The notes: generated by a model from the sequence alone, not told the origin. DNA of 64,000 bases from Chloroflexota bacterium (GCA_016234595.1 JACRBG010000007.1:50353-114352); one strand, 5' to 3'; positions 33,236-43,963 are shown, counted from the first letter of the stretch. A program made the numbers and translations.

Positions 33236-36200
33236 ATGTCGAATAGGCAAGATTTACCCTCAAAACTGGCGAAAGCCCACCAACAACTTCAAAAAGCTCA
33301 AATCCGTGTGGCTGAATTAGAAGGGCAACTATTTGAGAATCAGCCAACCCTTGCCAATCACCTGATTAGTGAAGATCGTTACCACCGAACGCTGGATATC
33401 ATGCTGGAAGGTTGCCAGATTATTGGATTTGACTGGCGCTATCTCTATGTCAATGATATGGCTGCGCGTCATGGCCGACACACAAAGGATGAATTACTCG
33501 GCTATACGATGATGGAACGATATCCGGGCATCGAAAAAACACAGATGTTCAATATACTGCAACGTTGTATGGAGGAACGCAGTATTGAGCGCATCGAGAA
33601 TCCATTTGCCTATCCCGATGGTACCTCAGCATGGTTTGAACTGAGAGTACAACCGGTTCCGGAAGGAATTTTCATCCTTTCGCTAGACATCACTGAACGT
33701 AAGCAGGTCGAAGAAACGCTGCGAAGAAGTGAAGCGCGTTTTCGATCATTGGTTGAGGCCGTCGAAGACTACGCAATTTACCTTCTGGATACAGGTGGTT
33801 ATGTCGCAAGCTGGAACACTGGAGCCGAGCGCCTGAACGGTTATCAAAGCGACGAGATAATGGGTCAACATTTTTCGTGCTTTTTCACCTCACACGATCA
33901 GCAAGCGGGTAAACCACATTATCTTCTCACCACTGCAGAAGCCGAAGGTCGAATCGAAGATGAAGGCTGGCGTGTGCGTAAAGACGGTTCGCGCTTTTGG
34001 GCGAATGTGGTCATTACGGCGCTACGAAACCCCGACGGCTCCCTCTATGGATTCTCCAAAATTACCCGTGACCTGACTCAGCGTAAGTACGCTGAAGAAA
34101 ACATCCGCAAACTGCACCGTACACTGAGTGTTCTGAGTGATATTAATCAAGCTATTGTACGTACCCGGCATCTGCCGTCACTATTTGAAAAAGCCTGCGA
34201 AATCGCTGTTGAAAAAGGCGATTTTCGCATGGCATGGATCGGATTATTCGATCCCAAGACAGGGCAAATCAATCCAGTCTCGCTCGCTGGCATATTGGTG
34301 GATAATCTCGAAGTCTTGACTCTCACACTCAACACAGAGCCTTTTATCAATGCGCTTCGTGCTGGAGAACGCCTGATCTTTAATGACATTCAACATGATC
34401 GCCTGTGGCAATCGTGGTGTGAGGAGGCTTCGCATCTGAAATGTAATGCTACTGTGGTTCTACCCTTGATTGTGGCTGGTGAAGTACGAGGCATCTTTAA
34501 TCTATACGCTGGCGAAACGGATTTCTTTGATGAGCAGGAAATGCGGCTCATGGACGAGATGGCAGGGGATATAGCCTTTGCCATCGAAGTTGCTGAACAA
34601 GATGAGGAGCGGCTGAAAACTGAAGGATATCTCCGCACCAGCGAGGAAAAATACCGCAGTTTAATCGAAAGTTCTGAGTCTGTTATTGCGGTTTTTGATG
34701 TAAAAGGAACCTTTCTCTTTGCCAACCGGGTTGCGGCAGCTGAGCTTGGTCTGACACCAGAAACCCTGACCGGACGCAATATAGTGGATGTGTTTCCCCC
34801 TCCATCTGCCCAAGCGCAGCTTAGTCGAATCCAGCAGGTTATCCAGACCGGGGAAGGCACTATTATTGAAGCGGTTAGTGTTGTGCTGGAACAAGAGCGA
34901 TGGTATCGATCCAGCATTCAGCCTATCCGAGGTGAATCGGGTCAGGTTACGTCTGCCTTAGTCAATACTGTGGATATCACCCGCCTTAAAGAGGCGGAAG
35001 CTGTCTTGCGAAGCGAGAGGGACAACCTAGAACAGAAGGTTGTCGAACGCACTGCCGACTTGCAAGCTGCGTTGGTACGCGTCGAAGCGATATTGAATAA
35101 CAGCCCCGACGCGATCCTGCTGATCTATTCCGATCTTAGTATCCAACAGGCTAATTTGGCATTCGATAGCCTTTTTGGCTCTGAAGGGGATGAATATTTT
35201 GGCAAATCCTTACTCACCCTGCTTCATCCTGATGATGTCAGCAGCATAAGTGACTTAGCCCAAATTGTTGCTAATCAAAAAAATGTAAACCATATCGAAG
35301 TGCGTGCCATACGTAAAGATAGCACCACTTTCGATGCTGAACTAAGTATTGGTGACATTGAGGGCTACGGTCTGGTATGTGTTATTCGCGATATCACCGA
35401 ACGTAAGACTCAGGAACGCCAACTTCGCTATCATGCCAGTTTGCAGGAAAGTGTGAGTGATGCAGTCATTGTTATCGACGCGGCAAACAATGTTCAAAGC
35501 TGGAATAAGGCAGCAGAAGGCATTTATGGATGGACTGCCCAAGAAGCTGTTGGGCAGCAAGCTTCAAAGTTTTTACATTATGAGGTTTCTCCTGAACAGT
35601 ACCAGCGTGATATACGACACGTTCAAGAATATGGGTGGCTGCGCGGAGAAACTAAACAATTCCACAAAGATGGGCACCCTATCCATATCTGGAGTTCTAT
35701 TACCTTGTTTAAAGATGAACACGGTAATCTATTTAGTTTTGTAGCTGTCAACCATGACATCACTGAACGCAAGCAGGCGGAGGAATCACTGCAAAAATCA
35801 GCGGCAGAAATACGTGACCTCTACAACAATGCCCCCTGCGGGTATCACTCGATTGATAAGCGCGGCCTGATCGTTCAAATCAATGATACTGAACTGCGCT
35901 GGCTGGGTTATAGTCGCGATGAAGTTGTTAACAAGCTCAAAATAGCTGACATATTTACCCCGGAAAGTGTCGCGAGGTTTGAGAAAACATTTCCCACTTT
36001 TATGGAGCGTGGATGGGTAAATGACCTAGAATTCGATGTTGTTCGCAAAGATGGCAGCATCATGCATATTTTGCTGAATGGAACTGCCATCTTCGATGAG
36101 GATGGTCAATACCTGAGAAGTCGAACCACCCTCTTTGACATTACCGAACTCCAGCAAGCCCAGCAAACTATCGTGGAACGAGAATCGCGCTACCGCCTAT

Positions 36201-39200
36201 TGGCAGAAAATATCAGTGATGTCATTGCCAAAACCAACCCGGATGGTATTCGAACTTTTATAACACCGTCGTGTTATGCGTTGCTCGGTTACACCCCGGA
36301 TGAATTGATTGGTCAACCCAGTCTTGAGATTGTTCATCCTGAGGATCGCCCCAATGTTCTTGCAACTATGATGCAAGCCATTAACGAAGGAAGGACCTTT
36401 TTCTTATTCATACAACGCTTCCGACACAAAGTTGGACACGACGTTTGGGTTGAAGTTACCAACAACCTGATCTATGACCAAGATAGTGGCAAGCTATTAG
36501 AAATCATTGGCGTTTTACGGGACATTACGGAGCGCAAAAAGGCAGAAGCGAAATTGCGCGAGGCCGAACATCGCTATCATGCGCTCTTTGAGCAATCCCA
36601 CGACGCTGTTTTTCTGGTTGATATGCAAGGGAATCCACTGGAGGTCAACCATCGTGCTACTGAGATGCTGGGATATAGCGTCGAAGAGCTACGGGCGATG
36701 AGCTATCGAGAATTGTCGGATGAAATACCGCAGAGCGAAGCAACGATTAGGCAACTGCAGGCTGGCGAAAAGGTTCTGGTGTATGAGCGCGTTATGCGTA
36801 AGAAAGATGGGAGTCGCATTTCAGTCGAAATTAGCGTTGAGATTGTGCGTGATCTAGACGGCAACCCGCTGCATATCCAGAGCATTGTTCGAGATATCAC
36901 TGAGCGGAAACGGGCAGAGGTAACCCTTCGGGAGAGCGAAACGCGTTACCGATTGCTTGCTGAAAACATCGCCGATGTGATTATGACCTTTTCCCTTGAT
37001 CGGCGGATTACTTATATGAGTCCATCTTGTGAGAGGCTTCTGGCGTATGTGCCAGAAGAAATTGAAGGCAAATCCCACAGCGAGTTCATCCACCCAGAGG
37101 ATTATCCACAGGTGATCGATAGGACACGCCAAGCAGTAGCTTCCAGAGAGCATTTTTATACCAACCAGTTTCGGCTTCGGCATAAAGAGGGTCATTACAT
37201 ATGGTATGAGGTTCGCACTAGGATCGTATTCGATCCAAAGACCGGAGAGGTCGTGCAATTTATTTCGGTATTGCGAGATATTACTGAACGTAAGCGGGCG
37301 GATGATGTATTGCGTGAAAGTGAAGACCGTTTCCGGCGTGCCATTATTGATGCCCCCTTCCCCGTTATGATCCATGCCGATGATGGAGAAGTGTTGCATA
37401 TCAGCAACGTCTGGACGGAAATCTCCGGTTACATCCATGCTGAGATTCCCACGATGGCTGACTGGACTGAGAAAGCCCACGGAGAAGATAGTCAGATAGT
37501 TAGTAATTTAATTAATAGTGTTTATTCTCTGACCAAACCACAACGTGGGGGTGAGTTTCGGATACAGACGAAATCTGGTGAAGAACGCATCTGGGACTTC
37601 ATGTCAGCCCCATTAGCCTTAATGCCAGATGGGCGGCGGATGGTTTCCAGTATGGCAATGGACATCACCGAGCGCAAGCGTGCCGAAGAAGCGCTCAAGG
37701 CAAAAGTAGAGGACGAGCAGGAATTCCAGCGTTATCTAAAGACCCTCCATGAAATCACCATTGAGCTGACCCAAATTGATGATTTAGACAAGTTCTATAA
37801 ATCCGTTGTTGAATTGGGTCTTGCGCGGCTGGGTTTCGAACGGCTGGGGATGTTCTTATACGATGAGGAATCAGGTACTGCGCTGGGAACTTATGGCACA
37901 GATGCTCAGGGAAAAATCGCGGACGAACGTCATGTTCAATTTATTCCTGATCCAAACGGTATTATGCTGGGTGCCTTTAATCGAGCCGAGCGCTTTTACT
38001 TTGAGGAGCATGTACCACTTTATGACAATGTTAACCCCATCGGATTTGGCTGGAATGCCGCGGCAGTTCTTTGGAACGGAACCCAGAGTTTGGGCTGGTT
38101 CGTCGCCGATAGTTTCCTGAGCCAAACCCCAGCTTCAAAACAGCTCCTAGACATCCTCGGTCTTTATGCACTGACGGTCGGAACGCTCTTGGCGCAGAAA
38201 CGAACTCAGCTTGCCTTGAGTGACCGGGAAGAGCGTTTTCGCCAATATTTTGAATTACCTCTCATTGGTATGGCGCTGACTTCGCCCGACAAAGGCTGGA
38301 TACAGGTCAATGATAAACTGTGTGACATGCTTGGCTACAGCCGTGAGGAACTGGCGCAAAAGACATGGGAAGAGATTACCTATCCTGATGATCGAGCATC
38401 GGATATAGAGCCGTTTGAACAGACAATGGCGGGACAAATCGACGGCTATTCCTTGGACAAGCGATTTATTCGCAAAGATGGTCGGGTTATTTTCACTACC
38501 ATCACCATTCGGGCAATCCGTCACGCTGATGGCCGTTGCAACTATTTTGTCGGACTGATGCAAGACATTACGGATCGCAAAGCCGCCGAAGAAGCCCTGC
38601 ACGCGAGTGAGGCTCGTTATCGGTTACTGGCTGAGAACATTAGTGATCTGGTCATGCGTTCGACGCTTACGAGCGAATGTCTCTACATATCACCATCTGT
38701 ACAAACGATTCTGGGCTATACACCTGAAGAACTTATGGGTCAGCAGACTTCTGACCTTGTTCATCCCGACGACCAAACAACGATCTGGGAGGCGTATACT
38801 TCTGCCTTGGAACGAAATGATTTCATTATGCCGCACCAGTATCGGGCCAAGCATAAAGATGGTCATTACATTTGGTTAGAAACGGTTGGAAAGCCACTCT
38901 TCAATGATGCATCAAACGAGATAACGGGCGTAATTACTTCATCACGTGATATTACCAGGCGGAGACAATCCGAAGAAGCGCTACGCGAGAGCGAAGAACG
39001 CTTTCGCCAGATTGCTGAAAATGTTGACCAAATCCTGTTCATGCGTTCCCATGATGACCAGAGGATGCTGTATATTAGCCCGCGTTACGAGCAAATGTGG
39101 GAAAAGTCGGTTGAGAGCATCTACAAAGACCCCCAGTCGTATATGGATTCTGTGCATCCTGATGACCTTGAACAAGTTCGCCAACAACGCCTGACAAAGC

Positions 39201-41260
39201 ATTATATTGAGGAAGGGTTTGCTGACTACGAATATCGTATTATCTTGTCCCAGAATCGTACCCGCTGGGTTAGGGTTCGCACATTTCCCATTAAAAATGA
39301 TATCAACGTAATAGTCCGCCGTGCGGGTATCATCGAAGATATCACGGAGCGTAAGCAATCAGAAGTGGCATTGCGCGAAAGCGAGGAGAAATTTCGCTTG
39401 CTACTGGATGCAGCCCCAGTAGCAACCATTATCAGCGATCAGACAGGGCGAATTAGTCTGGTCAACCTACAGGCCGAGAAGCTATTTGGCTACGAGCGCA
39501 ATGAGCTAGTCGGGAAGATGGTGGAGGTGCTTGTGCCCAGTCACGCCCATGAAAGACACATTCGCAACCGTGCCACCTATATGGCAGCGCCGTGTGTGCG
39601 CCCGATGGGTTTGGGGCTGGAGCTATTCGCCCGCCGAAAAGACGCTAGTGAATTTCCTGTTGAGATTGAACTGAGTCATATTGAAACCAATGTGGGATTA
39701 CTGGTGATGAGTTTTGTGCTTGATATCACGGAACGCAAGCAAGCTGCAGATGAGCTGGAAAAGCAGCGCTCTTTTCTACGAAGTGTCATTGATGTCAGCC
39801 CAAGTATGATTTTTGTCAAGGATTATGACGCCCGCTTTGTGCTTGCCAATCCGGTGGTCGCTGCGATGTATAACACCACTGTAGAAGATCTCATCGGCAA
39901 GACAGATGCTGATTTTAATCCCTCGACTCAGGAGATTAACAATTTCCTAGAAGCAGATCGACAGGTCATCACTTCAGGCGAGCGACTTTACTTTGAGGAA
40001 CCCATCACCAACTTTGAAGGTGAAACACATTGGCTCCAAACCACCAAAGTTCCCATTATCAGCCCTGATGGCAAATCGAAATATGTCTTAGGTGTAGCAA
40101 CCGACATCACCGAACGTAAACGATCTGAAGCAGCCCTGAAAGAAAGTGAAGATAAGTATCGTTCGCTCATCGAAACTATGCGTGGCGGTCTCGCAATATT
40201 CGATCTAGACAACCGAATCACCTATATCAACGACCGTTTCTGTGAGCTTCTGGGGTATTCGCGCGACGAAATTATGGGAACCCGAGCCGCTGATTATGTT
40301 GACGCTGATAACCTATCTATATTAGCGACTCACCTCGAACGAAGACAACACTTTGAAAGCACTACCTATGAGCTTCTCTTCAGACATAAGAACGGGAGTC
40401 CCGTCTATCTGCTGGTATCCGGTTCACCTTTGCTTGGTAAAAACAGGGACTTTAAAGGCAGTTTTGCGGTGATGACTGATATCACTATGCAAAAACAGGC
40501 TGAACAAAAGCTATGGCAGGCATTGGAGAAAGAGAAAGAACTGGGCGAACTAAAATCCCGCTTTGTTTCGATGGCCTCACATGAATTCCGCACGCCCCTA
40601 GCAACCATTCTTGCCCTGACCGAAACACTGACTGCCTACCGCCATAAACTATCGGATGAGCAGATCGAGCAGCGGCTTGGCAAAATTATTATGCAAGTCG
40701 ACCACCTCAAAGATATTATGGAAGACGTGCTCATACTGGCGCGGATGCAAGCTCGAAGGATTGAGTTTAACCCCGTAATGCTCGATCTTGATGCCGTGTG
40801 TCGAAGTGTCCTTGACGAATTCCAGAGTCGCCCCGATATTACTCATCAGCTGGTTTATGCTTGTGACGAAACCTTACGGGCAGTCCGGCTAGATAAAAAA
40901 CTCATACGACAGGTAATTGATAATCTACTCTCGAATGCGATTAAGTATTCTCCTCCCCATAAACCCATCTTTATCACTCTGGAACGTACTGGTGAGGTGC
41001 TGGTTTTAACAGTGCGGGATGAAGGCATAGGTATCCCAGAAGCGGACTTGGTTCATTTGTTTGAACCCTTCCATCGGGCTACAAATGTAGGCACGATTTC
41101 TGGCACTGGACTGGGCCTCAACATCGCCAAAGAATTTATTGAGCTACACGGCGGTACCATCAGGGCAGAGAGCCAAGTGGCGGTTGGCACCACCTTTATT
41201 GTGCATATCCCTTTGATGGAGCAAGGAGTGGATGAACATGACGAAAATCTTGGTAATTGA
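33236..41260 (+). CDS. Giant multi-PAS/GAF sensor histidine kinase (2674 aa)
   Basis: Soluble sensor kinase with about 16 PAS and 2 GAF domains and no membrane span. PAS domains begin near residues 48, 166, 470, 615, 734, 858, 985, 1113, 1237, 1365, 1668, 1794, 1922, 2052, 2179 and 2307; most end in a DITERK-type PAC motif. GAF domains lie near 295-460 and 1500-1660. A coiled coil (NLEQKVVERTADLQ) lies near 595. HisKA has phospho-acceptor SHEFRTP near 2447; the HATPase (NLLSNAIKYSP, DEGIGIPEAD, GTGLGLNI) ends the protein. AAGGA lies 9 nt before the ATG. Normal kinases have one to five PAS domains. It overlaps the REC-kinase gene by 23 bp, suggesting a pair. Ligands unknown. Confidence 0.95.
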   Translation: MSNRQDLPSKLAKAHQQLQKAQIRVAELEGQLFENQPTLANHLISEDRYHRTLDIMLEGCQIIGFDWRYLYVNDMAARHGRHTKDELLGYTMMERYPGIEKTQMFNILQRCMEERSIERIENPFAYPDGTSAWFELRVQPVPEGIFILSLDITERKQVEETLRRSEARFRSLVEAVEDYAIYLLDTGGYVASWNTGAERLNGYQSDEIMGQHFSCFFTSHDQQAGKPHYLLTTAEAEGRIEDEGWRVRKDGSRFWANVVITALRNPDGSLYGFSKITRDLTQRKYAEENIRKLHRTLSVLSDINQAIVRTRHLPSLFEKACEIAVEKGDFRMAWIGLFDPKTGQINPVSLAGILVDNLEVLTLTLNTEPFINALRAGERLIFNDIQHDRLWQSWCEEASHLKCNATVVLPLIVAGEVRGIFNLYAGETDFFDEQEMRLMDEMAGDIAFAIEVAEQDEERLKTEGYLRTSEEKYRSLIESSESVIAVFDVKGTFLFANRVAAAELGLTPETLTGRNIVDVFPPPSAQAQLSRIQQVIQTGEGTIIEAVSVVLEQERWYRSSIQPIRGESGQVTSALVNTVDITRLKEAEAVLRSERDNLEQKVVERTADLQAALVRVEAILNNSPDAILLIYSDLSIQQANLAFDSLFGSEGDEYFGKSLLTLLHPDDVSSISDLAQIVANQKNVNHIEVRAIRKDSTTFDAELSIGDIEGYGLVCVIRDITERKTQERQLRYHASLQESVSDAVIVIDAANNVQSWNKAAEGIYGWTAQEAVGQQASKFLHYEVSPEQYQRDIRHVQEYGWLRGETKQFHKDGHPIHIWSSITLFKDEHGNLFSFVAVNHDITERKQAEESLQKSAAEIRDLYNNAPCGYHSIDKRGLIVQINDTELRWLGYSRDEVVNKLKIADIFTPESVARFEKTFPTFMERGWVNDLEFDVVRKDGSIMHILLNGTAIFDEDGQYLRSRTTLFDITELQQAQQTIVERESRYRLLAENISDVIAKTNPDGIRTFITPSCYALLGYTPDELIGQPSLEIVHPEDRPNVLATMMQAINEGRTFFLFIQRFRHKVGHDVWVEVTNNLIYDQDSGKLLEIIGVLRDITERKKAEAKLREAEHRYHALFEQSHDAVFLVDMQGNPLEVNHRATEMLGYSVEELRAMSYRELSDEIPQSEATIRQLQAGEKVLVYERVMRKKDGSRISVEISVEIVRDLDGNPLHIQSIVRDITERKRAEVTLRESETRYRLLAENIADVIMTFSLDRRITYMSPSCERLLAYVPEEIEGKSHSEFIHPEDYPQVIDRTRQAVASREHFYTNQFRLRHKEGHYIWYEVRTRIVFDPKTGEVVQFISVLRDITERKRADDVLRESEDRFRRAIIDAPFPVMIHADDGEVLHISNVWTEISGYIHAEIPTMADWTEKAHGEDSQIVSNLINSVYSLTKPQRGGEFRIQTKSGEERIWDFMSAPLALMPDGRRMVSSMAMDITERKRAEEALKAKVEDEQEFQRYLKTLHEITIELTQIDDLDKFYKSVVELGLARLGFERLGMFLYDEESGTALGTYGTDAQGKIADERHVQFIPDPNGIMLGAFNRAERFYFEEHVPLYDNVNPIGFGWNAAAVLWNGTQSLGWFVADSFLSQTPASKQLLDILGLYALTVGTLLAQKRTQLALSDREERFRQYFELPLIGMALTSPDKGWIQVNDKLCDMLGYSREELAQKTWEEITYPDDRASDIEPFEQTMAGQIDGYSLDKRFIRKDGRVIFTTITIRAIRHADGRCNYFVGLMQDITDRKAAEEALHASEARYRLLAENISDLVMRSTLTSECLYISPSVQTILGYTPEELMGQQTSDLVHPDDQTTIWEAYTSALERNDFIMPHQYRAKHKDGHYIWLETVGKPLFNDASNEITGVITSSRDITRRRQSEEALRESEERFRQIAENVDQILFMRSHDDQRMLYISPRYEQMWEKSVESIYKDPQSYMDSVHPDDLEQVRQQRLTKHYIEEGFADYEYRIILSQNRTRWVRVRTFPIKNDINVIVRRAGIIEDITERKQSEVALRESEEKFRLLLDAAPVATIISDQTGRISLVNLQAEKLFGYERNELVGKMVEVLVPSHAHERHIRNRATYMAAPCVRPMGLGLELFARRKDASEFPVEIELSHIETNVGLLVMSFVLDITERKQAADELEKQRSFLRSVIDVSPSMIFVKDYDARFVLANPVVAAMYNTTVEDLIGKTDADFNPSTQEINNFLEADRQVITSGERLYFEEPITNFEGETHWLQTTKVPIISPDGKSKYVLGVATDITERKRSEAALKESEDKYRSLIETMRGGLAIFDLDNRITYINDRFCELLGYSRDEIMGTRAADYVDADNLSILATHLERRQHFESTTYELLFRHKNGSPVYLLVSGSPLLGKNRDFKGSFAVMTDITMQKQAEQKLWQALEKEKELGELKSRFVSMASHEFRTPLATILALTETLTAYRHKLSDEQIEQRLGKIIMQVDHLKDIMEDVLILARMQARRIEFNPVMLDLDAVCRSVLDEFQSRPDITHQLVYACDETLRAVRLDKKLIRQVIDNLLSNAIKYSPPHKPIFITLERTGEVLVLTVRDEGIGIPEADLVHLFEPFHRATNVGTISGTGLGLNIAKEFIELHGGTIRAESQVAVGTTFIVHIPLMEQGVDEHDENLGN

Positions 41261-42350
41261 TGACGAAACGATGTTGCGGGATGAGATTGTAGAATGGTTG
41301 ACGCTAGAAGGCTATGAGACATTAAGCGCTGAAAATGGTATGGAAGGTCTAAATCTTGCCTTCCGTTATTTACCAGATTTGATTGCCTGTGATATTACCA
41401 TGCCTCAACTCAACGGTTACGAAGTACTCCAAGAAATCCGTGCTAATCAAACCACCACCCATATCCCCTTTATTTTTCTGACCGCTCGCGCCGGTTATGA
41501 AGATATCCGTCAAGGAATGACTTCTGGAGCCGACGATTATATCACCAAGCCATTTACACGCTTGGAGCTTTTGCAAACCATTCAAGCGCGTTTAGACAAA
41601 CAAGCTACTCAACTTGTCAGCTATCAGCGCCAAGTGGATCAATTGCAGCACGCCTTGATTCAGGCTGATGAGCAACGCCTGCTTAAAGCTAAAATGGTCG
41701 CCATATTTTCGCACGATTTTCGGAATCCCATTACAACCATTCTGTGGTCAAATAATATTTTGCGCCACTATGAGGACCGTCTAGATAAGGAGCGTCGTCT
41801 CGCCAATATCAACCGGATTGAAGCAGCCGCGCAGCAATTGATGCAGATGCTAGATGATCTACTTTTTATCTCACAAATGGAAAGTGGTAACCTTGACTTC
41901 AAACCAGAGTCGCTCTCCATTGGGGATTTTTTGGCGAAAATCATCGATGAGTTTCAAGCCATCCATAGCGAGACACATCATCTTTTATTCGAAGACCGTT
42001 TTTCAGGTGAAATAACACTTGATCCACGTCTGCTTCGCCAGATTGCAGCGAACCTTATCTCAAATGCCATCAAGTATTCGCTTCCGGTAACTGAAATATA
42101 CATTACCTTAGACAACCATGAAGGGCAGGAGTGCCTGTTAACCGTCCAAGATCAAGGGATTGGTATTGCCGAAAACGACCAAATGCACCTATTTGAAGTT
42201 TTTAAGCGCGGGTCCAATGTGGGCGATATTGGAGGGACTGGTTTAGGGCTAGCAATTGTCAAACAAGCGGTTGATTTCTTAGGGGGCTCCATTCGCTTAG
42301 AAAGTCAAATCGGAGTTGGGACAAAGGTCACTGTCACTATGCCACTCTAA
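41238..42350 (+). CDS. REC-HisKA-HATPase hybrid, partner of the giant kinase
   Basis: 370 residues: receiver (VIDDET acidic pocket, phospho-acceptor LIACDITMP near residue 53, TKPF lysine near residue 103), a helical linker, HisKA with FSHDFRNP near residue 159 (the usual HELRTP is changed at several positions but His is kept), and HATPase (NLISNAIKYSLP, QDQGIGIAEND, GTGLGLAI). Same architecture and almost same length as the genes at 15882 and 17012. ATG 41238 is 9 nt after AAGGAG; ATG 41232 is too close to it. It lacks an output domain, so the signal destination is unknown. Confidence 0.93.
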   Translation: MTKILVIDDETMLRDEIVEWLTLEGYETLSAENGMEGLNLAFRYLPDLIACDITMPQLNGYEVLQEIRANQTTTHIPFIFLTARAGYEDIRQGMTSGADDYITKPFTRLELLQTIQARLDKQATQLVSYQRQVDQLQHALIQADEQRLLKAKMVAIFSHDFRNPITTILWSNNILRHYEDRLDKERRLANINRIEAAAQQLMQMLDDLLFISQMESGNLDFKPESLSIGDFLAKIIDEFQAIHSETHHLLFEDRFSGEITLDPRLLRQIAANLISNAIKYSLPVTEIYITLDNHEGQECLLTVQDQGIGIAENDQMHLFEVFKRGSNVGDIGGTGLGLAIVKQAVDFLGGSIRLESQIGVGTKVTVTMPL

Positions 42351-42621
42351 TTTAAGATCAAGCGTCTTGTGGAGTATGGATAACTCCAAACACCTGTTAA
42401 TTCGCTGTAAAGCAGGCTCGATTTCAAGATTGGTATTTGGCAGGAATACCCGGATACAGCGTGATGAAAATTCAGGATGGATGTCTTGAGGTATAGGGTA
42501 GTTCCAAAGTTTTACTATCGATTACGTTATAATTAGAACGGTTGTGTGAGATCAATAAGCAGACAAGCACCTTAAAAATTAAATAATGACATACCCAAAA
42601 CTGCGCTAAGGGTTGAAAAAG
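42351..42621. other. Spacer between the REC-kinase and tRNA-Val (island right end)
   Basis: About 270 bases with no credible gene. It is the island side of the right att repeat. A TATAAT occurs at 42528-42533 without a matching -35. No terminator with a T-run is seen after the kinase gene. Confidence 0.4.
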
Positions 42622-42698
<77 letters not shown>

Positions 42699-42971
42699 AT
42701 ACATAATCATTGATGATAAATAGCATTTTATCATTGAGTCGGCCTGATGGCAAGAGATAAACCGCCGCATGAAATATGAAAAATGAGATTTTAGATAAGA
42801 TGCCAACTTACTCAGAACGTCTAAGGTGTAATATGGGTGGAGCTAGTTCCTTTTCAAAATAGGATCGCTAAAACGGATAGACGCCCCTCGATTGCTCATT
42901 TAGAATGGACATCATAGCCGTTTACCTATCCACGCATTCTTGATTACCGTACAACCGAAAGGCATCTCAGT
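42699..42971. other. Spacer between tRNA-Val and the DMT transporter
   Basis: 273 bases without a gene. ATGATAAA (42713-42720) and TTTATCAT (42727-42734) form an 8-bp AT-rich hairpin 15 nt upstream of the tRNA. Promoters for both divergent units must lie here, but no good consensus pair is visible. Confidence 0.4.
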
Positions 42972-43898
42972 ATGAAGCAATGGGCGCAGTTTTGGGCCTT
43001 AGCCATGATTTGGGGATCATCGTTTCTGCTTATCAAAGTTGCTGTTGATGAGGTCGGCGCATTTCCGCTAGTCACGGTGCGTTTGGGCGTGGCGGCAATC
43101 ATTTTTTTGGTTTATATGATGGCGACTGGACGCAAATTCCCATCAGCCCGTAAAGACCAACTCGCGCTGTTGTTTGTGGGTATTTTTAATACAGCGGTGC
43201 CTTTTTTCCTGATTTCATGGGGCGAAACTCAGATTGACAGTGGTTTGGCGACAGTGTTGAATTCGACTGTGCCACTTTCGACCTTGATTATTGCCCATTT
43301 TGCTCTGGCGGATGAAAAACTGAATCGCGCCAAGATTACAGGCTTGGCAGTGGGGTTCTTGGGCGTATTTGTGCTGACCTCACGCAGTATTGGTGAAAGC
43401 AGCGGCTCACTGCTGGGGCAAGGGGCGGTTTTACTGGGGAGTGCTTCGTATGCAGTAGCAGTCAATGTTTTGCGGCTACGGTTACGGCATATGGATCAAT
43501 ATGCTGTGGCGGGTTGGAGCGTGGTGATTGGGGCGGTTGCCATTGTGGCAATGACTTTGCTAACAGTTCATCCACTGCCTGATCCTGCCGACATCAGTGC
43601 TGTAGCGATTTTGGCGATGCTGACGCTTGGGGTAGTGAATACCGTCGTGGCCTATTTCCTGTTCTATCGGCTCATTCGGGAATGGGGGGTGCGGGCCTCA
43701 CTGGTGACTTATGCGATGCCGCCAATTGGGGTTACGTTAGGCTTTGTGGTGTTAGGCGAAGACATTGATTGGCGTTTGATTGTTGGGGCAGGGTTGATTT
43801 TGTGCGGCATTGTGGTGGCAAAAACGCAAAAGCCACTTACCCTGCTGCTCCCAGTGCGAACCCGTTTGGCAGGTTTGTTGGGGCTTGGTCGTTCATAG
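42972..43898 (+). CDS. EamA/DMT-family transporter
   Basis: 308-residue inner-membrane protein with about ten predicted spans in two EamA repeats (roughly residues 5-135 and 145-285). The first begins WALAMIWGSSFLLIKVAVDE, the family's WGSSF signature; the second repeat ends with the LGEDIDWRLIVGAGLILCGIV pattern. Members export amino acids, metabolites or drugs, and no substrate can be assigned. It is the first chromosomal gene right of the island. Confidence 0.92.
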   Translation: MKQWAQFWALAMIWGSSFLLIKVAVDEVGAFPLVTVRLGVAAIIFLVYMMATGRKFPSARKDQLALLFVGIFNTAVPFFLISWGETQIDSGLATVLNSTVPLSTLIIAHFALADEKLNRAKITGLAVGFLGVFVLTSRSIGESSGSLLGQGAVLLGSASYAVAVNVLRLRLRHMDQYAVAGWSVVIGAVAIVAMTLLTVHPLPDPADISAVAILAMLTLGVVNTVVAYFLFYRLIREWGVRASLVTYAMPPIGVTLGFVVLGEDIDWRLIVGAGLILCGIVVAKTQKPLTLLLPVRTRLAGLLGLGRS

Positions 43899-43963
43899 TG
43901 CGGCAGCGGGTGTAAAGCGGTATAATCTTTGCCCATATCCTATCGAATTCTAGGAAAAGTGTT

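Noticed and set aside
36854..37480. Minus-strand open frame of 208 codons inside the giant kinase
   Set aside because: Antisense to two intact PAS domains; no recognisable protein features.
33236..41260. Possible CRISPR or tandem DNA repeat from recurring DITERK segments
   Set aside because: The recurrence is at protein level (PAC motif ends of PAS domains), spaced about 370-390 bp, with diverged DNA; no short repeat-spacer array exists in the window.
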